Below are positions 33,172 through 44,862 of a DNA stretch of 60,000 nt, piece by piece. Within the stretch, counting starts at the first letter, position 1; each line of letters opens with the position of its first letter. The notes under the pieces are model-generated. The model made no database searches. It saw only the letters and a list, made by a program, of their open reading frames with translations, and was not told where the DNA came from. Made by a program: the position numbers and the translations under genes. Source of the stretch: Membranipora membranacea (Eukaryota; Bryozoa; Gymnolaemata; Cheilostomatida; Membraniporidae); assembly GCA_914767715.1 (NCBI GenBank), contig OU612071.1, positions 17,854,948 through 17,914,947 of the forward strand, given 5' to 3'.

Positions 33172-36100
33172 TTACATAGATGCAACTCTTATAAGAGAAG
33201 CCAGGGCATTTTGCTTTCCTTTGATGACATTCAGGTTTCTGTTTCCTACACTGATGTCCTTTGGCAAAGCAGTTTCAATCCTGCACTTTCGAACTTCCTC
33301 CTGCCTCAAAAATTCAGTGACATGATTATCAGCAACAAATTTGCTACAGTCAGTCATTTCTCGCTCCAGACTATCCCTTATATTTTGCAAGTATTCGAGA
33401 TCAGCATATATCTCAGCCGAACGTCCTTTTCGATGGCAGCTGATGGTAGCTTTAAGAGCCAGTGATCTTTTTGTGATGCTGTCAATCTAAATTAAAGAAA
33501 ATTATCAACAAGATGCAAATCAGAAACCAGGATAATCAGATCAGATGATAAACCTAAAATAAGCGATTAATATCTTTCGAAGTGGGAGTTGCTCACATAT
33601 AACCATATTGTACTCTAAGTATCCTTCTGTCAGACCCTGTGGGAAGTTCAAAGTTCACATTCGGTCAAAAATTATTTGCATATAACGTACAGAGCTCATG
33701 GTAGTATTATGTAGACGTGTGTGTAATGAGTAGGTTTGCCAAGAAGTGAAAATGACTTGAGGTTTAAAAAAGGCCAAGGGAATACGCCGGTTAATTTAAT
33801 CCTGCTGAGCTGTAAATTGGAGATAATATTTTGTGCGTTTAGCGTTGCATGAAGAAAATTCAACGTAATATTTGTTTTCATTGATCGGCAAGTTGGAGTT
33901 GTCCTCTCATATGTCAAAGAAATATCAAAATTTGCTCAATTTAACCAAAATTGAGTGCAGTTTTAAAGTTTCAGCTGGATAGCCTCTAAATTCAACCTCT
34001 GAGGAAACTAACTACAAACAAACTGCTCATCTACTCAATATAATTTGCAGCTTGCAATAAAAACAGGATATCTCTAGTCAATTTGTGGCTCTGATCGGTT
34101 GGTTGATGGAAAAGAGCCAACGCCAGGTCAGATGGTATTGAGTGTTTAATAATTCATTTTCACTCTCATTTTTCTAAGTAGGTGCTCTCTGTGACCTACC
34201 AACAGCCAATCATAACAGAGCCACCACATTGGCTATATGTCTCACCAGCTCTTTGTTTTTGAATGTGACTTGGTTCATCAGCTCATCAGAGTCATCTTCT
34301 AACTCATCCAGCATCTTCCAACTCTGCTTCTCTACTCTGCAAACCTCTGTCAACTTCTCAGAACATCTTTTTTGAAGCTCGGCAAACTCTGACTTAACCA
34401 GATCCTCCATGTCTGCTAATGAATGTAGTGAGTGACTAGTTCTACCCGCAATATAGTTATAAAAAAATCATTTAAAGGCTCGCAGACAAGGAAGGTGTTG
34501 AGAGACTTATGAATGCCAGATTTGGAATCTCCATGCTCAATTCCATCTGTCCGTCAATTTCCATAGCTATAAGTATCATATTCTAGAATTTATTCAAAGT
34601 GGGCGTGCAAAACGAATTTGGAGTTAGGTGGAGATAAATCCGAAAATTTATATTATTTATTTAGATCCTTATATAATTGACTTTCTAATATACTGAACCT
34701 CAGCCAAACTATCAAAGCTCATATGTCTTTTCTCAGTGGCATGATTTTCTGGCTGCTCAAAACCTGACAAGGCAGATCTATAGGAGCATCTATGTATTGT
34801 GGCTTCCTAAGAGTTATTGTCGAAATGGCCGGTGAGGGTGCTAAGTTTTCCATGAATCCCATGAACATCGATAAATAGATGCCTACTCGTTTTTTTGCGG
34901 ATTTCGTTATTACTGGTGACCGCCATCAGTGGTAGGGATTAATAGCTTGTTTTGTTATGTTTTTCAGCTAGCCCATTTAGTTCATTCTAAATCATTCTTG
35001 AACAAATCCCTACCACTGATTTCTTATATACAGGAGATTCACGAAAAATGGAGCGACTCCTAAGAGCGGCTTAGGTTTCTATTGGGCTCTATTTCTATGA
35101 TGAATCCACGGTGTTAGCCTGGATATGGCTGGTTGGGTTACAATGACAGCATCGACTGTACAAATTCACAGATAGAATGCAGATCACTGAATGCATCTAG
35201 ACAATGTTTGGGTTACTTTAAAAATCAAGGGATCAATGGTATGAATTAACAGTAACCACATCAAAAAATCTCAATTGAACAAACATCCATCTTTGTTAAA
35301 GCTAGTCAAAGACATGTAAAGTTTGAAACCTACTCGCTGCCATTATATAATTGAGTTAGCCTCTTATTCCTCAGTCAAAAGCATTATCCAGATAAAAAAA
35401 TTGACCAATAATTAAAGTTGGTGATCACAGGCCAAACATTGATCCTTTTATTTTCCAGTCATGAATTTTCAGAAGGAGATATTTTCGTTTATGCACGAAT
35501 AGAAAGCGAAGTTTTCGTATCTTATTAAAGTGGCCTTTTTATTTTTGAATGCCAACCTTTACAGTTGCCATCAATTTTGCAGAGAGGACAGAGAAGATGC
35601 CGACAGCCGCTGCAGCACATTCATATATCATACCCATGCTCCTCACACTTTGGCTTCATGTAGGAAGTCTCATTGGCCCTATACACCTGGATAGATATTA
35701 TTTTATGTTCTCCCTCACTGAGTAGTCATGATGCGCCTGAAAAATAGAAAGCGCCATGGGTCAACATTTTCATATTCAATAGTTAACAATCTTTGAGTTG
35801 ATAAGGCACAATCAAGATTTACCAATTTACATTATTGCATCTTTTTTAAAACCAAAAATTCCGAACGGATATTAAATTGAAGTTACCCTGCCTTTCTTTT
35901 GCTATTATTTTTCACTATGTTCAGCTGTATTCTTACTGATTCATGATCTTTACAGAGCCGTTTGTTGCAATCAACACAGAAGCATACAGCATCCAGCTTC
36001 TCCAAGTCGTTACACCTGTCACACTCAATTCTTGTCACTTCAGTTGTATCACCACATTGAATTCCATATCTGGAATAGCATCATTAGCTTTCTTTTGCAA

Positions 36101-36967
36101 AACAAAGGGCTTGCAAAAATAGCCAGTCCCTAGTAGCAATCTAGAAATGCCCTAATCATCGACGCTGTATGGGGTATAATTACTGTTTGCAATTTTGTAA
36201 ACAAGACAATTTCTCAGGCTAATTATTCATGCTACTAGGGACAGCCAATCAGATAACAGTCAGATGGGTCCCTGTGTTTAGTGTCCTAACCGTATAACGC
36301 TATGATACTATTTCCATTCTAAGAGAAGAATAGAATTCAGTGTATCACCATTATCATCACTTACAACGCTCTGATCATCAGCTTCAGCTTCTGAACTGTC
36401 GTGAGCTGATTAAGATTTGGGAGTATATGCACCTTGCTGTATAACGACCATAATGAAAGTATACATTACTTGGATGGTTTCGCATTCTTGAAAATTTGTG
36501 GTCATTTATAAGGCTACCGATATCAGTCAGCGCTTGGAACTTTGGATGCTTTGCCTTTTTTCAATTTCTCAATAAAAGATTTTTCTTTGTTCAATACTAA
36601 AGTGCAACTGGATGCGTGCATTAGAGAAGACCGGCAACAAAAATCGCTCTAGCAGATCTATGCTGGACACTCCCTATGACCCGCCAGTTTTCAGCCTAAA
36701 CTAAAGCAATTTATGCAACCTATGCCAAAGTTGGCGATTGGGATACCACTACAAGGACAAACCAACAAATTACATTCACCTGCATATACCACACACCATA
36801 TCAAGCCCTGCAGTTGATTGTTGTGTGTTATTCTCCAGACAGGACAGGCAGTAGACATGTCTGCATGGAAGAGCCTTAGGGCACTCGAGATAGTTTAGCT
36901 CCTCCAAACAGAGAGGGCAGCGGACCAGCTTATCAGATGATTGTGGTATCGTTAGAGTAGTTATCTG
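33172..36967 (-). pseudogene. TRIM-like gene: RING, B-boxes, coiled coil; nonsense in B-box 2
   Basis: Exons on the - strand: 36967-36780 (RING), 36069-35937 (B-box 1), 35686-35557 (B-box 2), 34412-34210 (coiled coil) and 33478-33172 (coiled coil, ends TAA). The RING is complete: C-x2-C-x14-C-x-H-x2-C-x2-C-x15-C-x2-C. The first four exons join in phase across GT..AG introns. B-box 1 shows CDRCNDLEKLDAVCFCVDC then KRLCKDH. B-box 2 begins KPKCEEHG, but an in-frame TGA follows where copy B has GGA, then the Cys pairs continue. The coiled-coil exons are heptad-rich and Glu/Lys-rich. TRIM proteins are cytosolic E3 ligases in immunity; this one would stop after B-box 1. No start codon was placed, and the last exon does not join in phase, so I call it a pseudogene, or an allele with a late mutation. 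Confidence 0.65.
34925..35020. mobile_element. 96-bp element with perfect 16-bp inverted repeats
   Basis: ATCAGTGGTAGGGATT at 34925-34940 and its exact complement at 35005-35020, with a 64-nt spacer. It lies in the intron between B-box 2 and coiled-coil exons of the TRIM-like locus. Probably a small MITE. Confidence 0.7.
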
Positions 36968-36999
36968 CTGGTAGCTACACTGTTAGTAAACTCAAAAGC

Positions 37000-38670
37000 C
37001 GCTGACTACTTTGCAGAGCCATCGGCAGGGCAGTCAATCACAATCGATAGATTTCATTCAATGTGTGCTGTGGGGTTCTGTTACATATTGCTATAACCAC
37101 TGTGCTGGGCATTTTTTATGCTCACTAAAGAATCATAGGCAAATATGGAGCTATTATTGTTTGCATGTAAACAATATTGTACTTTTGCCCCTTGCCTTAA
37201 TCTTGTATTACAAGCTACTAATTCTTCACAACATATACTATCTTAGTAAGACAAGTCGATCGATTGTTTCTTCGAGTGAGGATTGTTATAATTTGGTTGT
37301 GGCGGGCACATCAGGTATACAGACCAAACCAAAACTCTTTCATGTTTACACCATAACTTTTATTGCTCAGCGAAAACAAAATATGTCTCAAATATGAGAC
37401 TGTAATAAACGATCATCATCACATGTTTCAATGGGGGAGGGGGACAATCTTCAACCTTATCCATATTACTTTCCGAGGACGGCTCTGAATTCCTTTGTTG
37501 ATCATCATGCATAAGTTCAGCAGTAAGTACTAACTGCCTGACAATAAAATGCTTTTGTCTGTGCGCGGTCTTTGGTGGTCAAGGTCTTGGTTATCATCTG
37601 GTCTACATCTGTAGCTCTCTGTGTAAATATATATGGAACAGAGTAATACCGACTTATTTGGTATCTATACGCCGTATCAAACTGCACTGAAAAATTGAGA
37701 TTCAATGAAGCAACTAAGCAGCACGCAACTATAAGGGTATAAAGGGGAAAAAAAGCAAGCATTGGCATACACAGTGGTAATTTTGATCCCATATTTGGAT
37801 ACATATTTGGCTATTAATTCCAGCATTACTTTTTCTATAGCGATTGACAATATTTTACCAGTTTCTGGATGTGAATATGTTTCCTTGAATAACTGTATTT
37901 AGCTGTATTGAAGAACCATTTATAAAGGATAATTGGAAAAGAATATGAACATATTGGGAAATATTCCTTGCTTCTCCATACTACCTGATTCGATGAGGCA
38001 GTCAAGTCTAAATTAACTCTCAATAATTGGAGTTGTGTACTTTCTATCATTTTATCATTTGTACATCCGACATCCGAGCCTAGTTTACACATAAAATTAA
38101 AATGTCACCAATGCTACTAAATTTGTCTTATTTTATCTGACTTGCTGGTGAGCCCCAACCCAACCTTTTGTGACTAAGTTTATCTAGGAGATGAATATTG
38201 AATACATAAAGGAATGAGAGTGTGAGTTTTATATTTATTACAGTCATAAGTACACCAACTGGCAAAATGCCAGGAAATAAGCCAATGACAGACCAGAAGT
38301 TGCAATAATCGTCACATTAGACTTACAAACATTAAAAAGCGTTATATAATAATCACTTCAATTTTATACTTGAAACCTATCGGATCAGTTTCTCCCAGTT
38401 TGTTTTACAGCACAGCTTGCCAACTCTCTACCGGAGAGTTAAAAGTTTGCTGTCCATATCTAAATGGTAGAAGAGAGGAAAACCACAGCGAAGGCCTACA
38501 CAGCCAGCCACGCAGCTCTTAGAAAACAAGGTAAAACGTCAAGCTATTAATTAATTCAGGCAACGGTGGATCAATTTTCTTTGTTTTTGTTGTTTTATTT
38601 TTCCAATTATATAGATAATAGATATAAAGATCAGAGGTAGTATACACCTTACCAATTTTAGCTGACATTG
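37000..38670. other. Spacer between TRIM-like locus and IAP gene 3
   Basis: Divergent spacer between the - strand TRIM start and the + strand IAP gene 3, so promoters of both should lie here. Open frames at 37011-37397 (+), 37517-37804 (-) and 37835-38092 (-) have hydrophobic stretches but no family match or supporting splice structure. The - frame at 37517 has a possible N-terminal membrane segment. Confidence 0.3.
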
Positions 38671-38679
38671 GACAGTGGA

Positions 38680-40398
38680 ATGACTGAGAATAGACCAGTT
38701 CAGGCATCTGTAGGCGATGAGGTTTTGAATGGGAACCAGGAGGAACACCCTGGACTCCAAGTAACAGAAACAATTGCTGCACAGCCATCCTCTTCACCTA
38801 GTTCACTTGACACCCAGCAAGAAGACCCCGATGATACGGAGCAGAGAGTTCCAGAAGGGGCAATACAAGCCTCTGGGGAAGGCAGCACTTGCTGTAAGTA
38901 CACAAACCAGGCTGATACTATGTTTTTTTATTTTTCGAGGAATTTGCTGAATAGGCATTGACAATGCTCAAGTATTTTGCAATATTATTTTGATTTAGGT
39001 TGTGACAAAAATATGAAAAATAAAGTTGAATGGAACTTGTGTTGTCTGTGCGTAGCTAGTTTTTATTTACAGACAACCACAGTGATCGATAATCTCTTCT
39101 CTTTCTTTCTCCTGACAACTAGGTATCAAGGTATTAGCTGAAGACGATCCCAGGTATGCTGAATGTCTACCTTTGTTGGTCTCTGACCAAGTCCCACCAT
39201 CAAAGCATCCTGAGTACAAGGGTGAACAGGCAAGGCTCAGAAGCTTTGATTCGTTCCCAACTGTAAACGCCACGGCAGTGGGTGACGAAGGTCCACTTAC
39301 TTCGACTTCTTTGGGACTGGCCACGGCTGGTCATCTGGCGACAGCAGGCTTTTATTTCACTGGCATAGGAGACAGAGTCTGTTGCTTTTATTGTGGTGGA
39401 ACAATGGCATCAAGGGAACTCACTGATAAAAACATCCATCACACACATGCAAGGTTGGTGGTTATAGCTAATTACATGAATACAGTATCAGTTGTTCTTG
39501 ATTAGTTTCTGTGGGAAATTACACAAATTAGGGAGTTTTTAACAGTAGTACCTCTTTCAAAAAACAGCAACAAACATTTTGGGATTGTTAAATCTTTCCA
39601 GTTGTCAATTTAGCAAGCAAATTTTTCTCGGTGTTCAGCAAAATGTTTATTATCAAGATTTTTAGTTGTCAAAATGTTCCATTTAGCATCATGTTCTTAT
39701 TATGACATAAGCCTATGTACCAAGTTCGAATTTGCAACCAAATTTCAACATCCCAATTTTTTTCTAAGGGATTACATTGGTTGTGCAAACACAAGTTTGG
39801 CGAAAGGCGCAGGATTCGCCAAACGTATCTTCCAAGCTGCGGGTGATACTACAAAAGATGCAGCCAGAGATGTGTATATGAGTAGAGAAGCCGCTGATTT
39901 GGTGTTGGTACCCGAGCTTGTCCATTACATAGGTAATTATTTTCATTTTGATGGTCTGAATTGCCACAATCGCATTGTAATCTTCTACAGTATATGGTAC
40001 GTGTTGTAGAGAGTGTCAAAAATCCCTTCAAAGCACCAATCACACTGTTGACAAAACACTCATAACGTAACCATTGCTAAGTGTTTTGTGTTTTTCCATT
40101 GAAACCTGTGACCTTTTCCCAAATCCAACAACTGATTGTAGTTGGAAAAAAAGACTGACTTAGACCACTGATCTATTCATTAACAAACGAGACAAGAACT
40201 TTAAATTTTCACAACCTTACATAACTTTTGCTGTCAACTGTCTCTCAATGCTTTGCAGATGATGTTTTACATCAATCCGATCTGGACCTAATACCCGAAT
40301 CTGATGACGATCACATGAAACTGAAGTGCACTGAACTAAATATACACAACCCCAAAAATGATGTCGCATCGTGTGACTTGTTTACAGAGATGGAATAA
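38680..40398 (+). CDS. IAP-like gene 3: single BIR, RING absent
   Basis: Four exons: 38680-38893, 39123-39453, 39769-39932 and 40259-40398 (TAA), all GT..AG and in phase; 282 aa. Residues 1-80 are acidic, Ser/Thr/Gln-rich and likely disordered. Residues 100-187 form a BIR: HPEYKG and RLRSFDSFP (109-117), an insertion of about 20 residues, AGFYFTGIGDRV (146-157), C159-x2-C162-x17-H180-x6-C187. The intron falls in the codon two residues after the His, as in genes 1 and 2. A helical segment (190-236) follows, as in the sister genes. Where they have a RING, this gene has an acidic tail (ESDDDH) and a stop, with only two isolated Cys. Its exon 2 equals gene 2 exons 4 and 5 fused, so one intron differs. 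By family knowledge it could bind caspases or partners but not ubiquitinate them alone. Confidence 0.85.
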
Positions 40399-40822
40399 AT
40401 GATCTTGGCCACAAAGCCTAAAATGTAAGTTACTGTTGAGGTTCACTAAAGTACCCTTTGTGTTGAGTGTTTTATTGGCATCATTTAGACTTCTTTATGC
40501 CTCCATCGTTACAAAAATTTTCATTTTATTCCCCGTAATATGATTATTTCCTCATCATTAGAAATGCTGAAACATCCGCATATATTGACTTTTTAAGGTG
40601 TTGCCAGCAGTTGCATCATATATTCCATATGTCATCCGAGCATTGTGGAGTATCGTGGAGCATTATGGAGCGTCACATGACGGAGTAGGACTTCGAATGA
40701 ATGCAAGAACGTTTGTTCCTGGTTGCGACTAAGGAAGCTTTTATCCATCTTGCTGTTACCCATAAGTAAATGCTGTGTGGTTATTAATTGTTTTTTCGAG
40801 AAGATTATGCATTCAATGTCTC

Positions 40823-40858
40823 AATAAACAGGTTATTTTTTCAATGATGATGAATAAA
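40823..40858 (+). terminator. Polyadenylation signals of IAP gene 3
   Basis: Two AATAAA hexamers, 40823-40828 and 40853-40858, about 430 nt after the stop of gene 3; no nearer canonical signal was seen. Confidence 0.45.
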
Positions 40859-41502
40859 AGTGTTAATTCAAACTGACCCACTGTGCTTTGGTAGCATTGT
40901 TCGAGGACACATGGTTAAAATAATATGTGGTATCAAATGCAATAAACATTAAATTTATGAGAATACACAAAAACAATTAAGAAAGTGGCCCACATTCACA
41001 GTTGACAAATTCCCTATTTTGCTCTAAATCTTGATCACCAGGTGACAAAAAAATTAGCTGTGACATTTCAATTTTCAGTTTGGTAAATTGTCCAGTCTAT
41101 GAATAAACTTCTCCAATATAAGATATTAAGTTAACCAAACCAATAAATAAGTTTCAACTGCTACCTGTTCCCATTAACCAAAAGTATTTATGATGATTGG
41201 CACATCAATCACTACCCAAGCCATTAAGAATATATCATACTCTGTGATGTGGCCTTAGATAATTTGATTTATGGCCAATATGACAATGATAACGCCAGCC
41301 TACAATTTAGTTGGCCTGCTGTTGTACTTGCGCTTTATGTAACAAAGTGACTGTAGAGCGTCACGTCACGTGGTTGGCTTAACCCGGCATTTTTTGCTTG
41401 TAAATGACAACAAGACAAAGCTTCAGAATTGCTTACTCAAAAGTTTGTACCACAATTAATCTAATTTGAGCAGCGTACTAACTGTCCTCTCCGACTGGAT
41501 AC

Positions 41503-41541
41503 ATGGACAATAGCTTTGAGAGTCCATGGATATTGAGCATG
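41503..41541 (+). other. Possible first coding exon of an unknown gene
   Basis: ATG at 41503 opens 13 codons that end in ATG at a strong GTGAGT donor (41542). If real, the next exon may lie beyond the LINE inserted at 42.3-47.8 kb, near 48.2 kb or further. It is too short to recognise. Confidence 0.25.
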
Positions 41542-42400
41542 GTGAGTAGATGAGTTTATGAACTTTGCACCAAAGCTACAGAACATTAATTAAGTATTTC
41601 ATTGTCTGGGTAGGAGGGTTACTACCACAAAGACCTTTGCCGACGTTATTTGCATTCCTCATGTGTATGTCAAAAATCATCTCTTGCTATGGTGTATAAT
41701 ATAGGGAATACGTTTCGGTAGCCACCCGGTTATTGTGACAGTGCAATTTTCTTCAATTTGATGAGAGTGACACCAAGGGGTAACAGAGTGTAACAAAGGT
41801 AACCTTTACTCTTTGGTGAGACTGATAGAAATATTCCAACACTTAGTCGGGACGCAGGTATTTACATTGGTGTCTTTTGCCGCTACCAGTATTCTGTCAG
41901 GTCAGGCTTCAAAACTTAAGATTAGAAAACATTTGTCACCCTCTTACCCTAACAAATGGAAACCTCCAGTGACAAAAGTAACAGACCATGTGGGTAGATA
42001 AGCTAACACTTCCATCAATGGATGCAGTTGTTATCTTGTCGGTTGACTCGCTATAACCTTATTAGGTCTGTTTCTATCCCGCTAAGCTGTCTATCCATAA
42101 CTAAATGCAATTATTGTAACTTGAGCAGAAAAATTTCCGTAGAGAAGAGACAGTCCGCGTGAGATCATATTCAAAGCAAGTAGAGACGACCTTCTAACTT
42201 TAATCCATAAATCAGGGAATGTTCTTTCACGTATATCCAAGGCAAGGCATATATGCATAGACCGTTAACAGTTGATTCAACCCAAGACTTGCTGATTTAT
42301 GCTCAGTGGTCGACTCTATCATAAAAAAAATTTCTTTGTTCTTAATTTTCTACTTATTTCTTGTTTAATAACTGCCTACTGACTCCAAACCAACTCATTT

Positions 42401-43998
42401 ATGGTTAGAAACAAGCATAATAAGGGGGTGGCCAAGCAGGGTAAGGCTGGGTCACCCAACAGCACTCAGAATCAGCAAATAGAGATAGTTAAGTTTAGAC
42501 CTGCAGATGAGGATCATTCTGCAGGCCTACTTTCCTCTGAGTGTCAACTGTCAAGTACTATAGACAACACCAGTACCCACCAGGTTAGTCCACTTGTCAT
42601 AGTGATGTTCTTATGAAGAGCATCAGTATCACACATGGAACAGCCCCACTACCATCAAACAAATCACAAAATATGTACTCCTCAATAAAGTCATCACTAG
42701 CCAACATTAGATCCAAATCACTGTCCTCTCTGGTAGCAGCATACTAAACACAACCATTGACTCAGTCATGGAAACAACACCATTAAGACCAATGTCAAGC
42801 ACACCAAAACGTCCACTCGACAACTACTCTAACTCACCAACACCCATGTCTGTAACAAAAAAACAACGTTCTCTTGAACAACCAACCATACATAAATCTA
42901 GCTACCTACAGAGCTTGAAGTCTGGTCTGACTGGTGGTGAAGATGGAAATCTCCCATCAGCCAGCCAGACACAAGCTCAGGCAGCTTCTAACATCAGACC
43001 ACCAACTTTTTTAGCATATATCGACGCAGTTAATGGCATAGCTCTTTCACAACATATGGCAGACCACATTCGTGACAATCTAGTAAAAAAACTCTATGAC
43101 CCATCTGGTTTTTCTGCAGCCCCTGCCAGGTTTCTGCAGTATGGACTTGTAGTAAATCCACTAACATCAACATCCATTTTTAAAGTTACTTGTGCAGACT
43201 CCAAATCTGTTGACTGGGTCTTAACTTCTGGCAACACTCTACCAAGGTTTGGTTCCACATCATTCAAAGCTTTAAAGTGGAACCAGCTACCAAAACCTAT
43301 CAGCCTTTTCACTTTCTTTCAAAGGAAGAGAGAAGGAGGTGCTGTTGAACTAAAACACCATCTAGCCAGGTCAAATCCTGAAATAAATATCAGAAAATGG
43401 ACTATTTATAAATCATGGCAAAAAGAAAAGGGTCTTCTTGTGTGTTTTGGGGTTGACTCTGTGTCTTACAGATACCTCACTACCCATGACAAGAGGCTTT
43501 TCTTTGAGCTCAGCACTATCCAATTCAGATTACCACATTCAAACAAAGATAAACCGCAAGCCGGGCCAGCTACTGATACCAGAGCTAGTGCTACTGGTCC
43601 TACAGATGCCACTAGGACACATGCTTATGGGCCAGCAACTGAAACCGACCCAAAACATCATAATACTCAAATAACCTCAACACCCTCTCATCACACTCAC
43701 CACCCTGACAGGGCAGCTGCACAAGCTGACACTGCAAGTACACTTTTCACTCACCCCAGTTGTAGGACAGCTGCACAAGTTGATACTGCAGGTGCTCTTC
43801 TCAATGATCTCTCTTATGTCGCTCAATCTTGGCGGAACAACAGGGTTCACTGACACTAAAGATGGGACAGCTACCTTTACTGATACCAATTTTGGGACAG
43901 GAAACCCTGATGGTACCGCCAAACCACCACAAAACAGCGCACTTGGTCCTCTTGGTACCATTCCACGGGATTGGGCAACTGGATCTAGTAGCACCTAA
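42401..43998 (+). pseudogene. LINE ORF1 (gag-like), frameshifted
   Basis: Three frames make up ORF1: an N-terminal basic start (42401-42616, MVRNKHNKGVAKQGKAG), the main 361-codon frame (42768-43853), and a +1-shifted tail (43780-43998). The main part has a Pro/Ser-rich front, a folded middle (FKVTCADSKSVDWVL through FKALKWNQLPKP) that resembles the nucleic-acid-binding domain of I-type ORF1 proteins, and a Thr/Ala/His-rich repetitive end. No CCHC knuckles were seen. Confidence 0.55.
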
Positions 43999-44029
43999 TC
44001 AGTAAATTGATATTGAAAGGGACAGTTTA

Positions 44030-44862
44030 ATGACTGAAACCTTTCTTGTTCAAGTAGGAGCTTTTATCTTAACTGAAATGATGTCAGATAGTATTTCAAA
44101 AGTAAACATAATCCAGATCAATTTGCAACATGCGAAAGCCAGTACTGCTTTATTGGCTGCTGACCTAGCGAGAATGCACACACCACTAGCTCTTATCCAA
44201 GAACCTTACGTACACAATGGTAGAGTTCTTGGATTTGAGCAAGCATCTGGAACAGATTTGATCTATGATACTAACCATCCTAGACCTAGGATCTGTATAG
44301 CGATTAACAAAACCGTTGTATTTCATTCTCTCCCTCAATTCATTAGTCAAGATATGGTAGCAGTCAAAGTTAAACTCTCACACCTCACACATCATAATTT
44401 CTGCGTTATCACATCTCTATATCTTCCCTTTGAATTCAGTGACCCAATCAGTAGCTCTTTCAAAAAGCTGGTAGAATTCTGTTCTCTTCACAATTATGCC
44501 CTCTTTGTTGGTTGCGACTCAAATGCTCACAACACTTCATGGGGAAGCACTAACACAAACAACAGGGGAATTAAATTGCTTGAATTTTTAGTTGCTAACA
44601 ACCTCACAGTATCAAATCATGGAGTCGAGCCCGCTTTTCCAACCACAAGAAGGAAGTGTTAGATATTTCAATAGCTTCTCAAAATGCCAAACGCTTCATA
44701 TCTAACTGGCATGTGTCTTCAATTGAGACCCTTTCTGACCATAGAAGAATACATTTTGAATTGTGTAATCATGTTATCATTTCTTGTGAATTTAGGAATC
44801 CAAGAAAAATCGACTATCTTTCTTTGAGCTGTCAAAATCTATGCCTGACCTTGAATCATTGA
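44030..44862 (+). pseudogene. LINE ORF2 endonuclease domain, frameshifted
   Basis: The frame at 44030-44662 begins the domain with NIIQINLQHAKAST, continues with LALIQEPYV, and has CDSNAHNTSWGS then NRG, the D-x-N-A-H and W-G-S motifs of LINE APE-type endonucleases. A one-base shift near 44655 moves to the next frame, which has LDISIAS, WHVSSIETLSDHR, the Ser-Asp-His catalytic end. The catalytic residues look intact apart from the shift. Confidence 0.75.

Noticed and set aside
33062-33465. + strand frames opposite the last TRIM-like exon
   Set aside because: Antisense shadows of the - strand coiled-coil exon.
35557-35686. TGA in the TRIM B-box read as selenocysteine
   Set aside because: The other copy has a Gly codon there and its own TGA elsewhere; independent nonsense mutations explain this better.
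37517-37804. - strand frame with a hydrophobic N-terminus
   Set aside because: Plausible membrane segment but no family match, splice context or second copy; left within the spacer entry.
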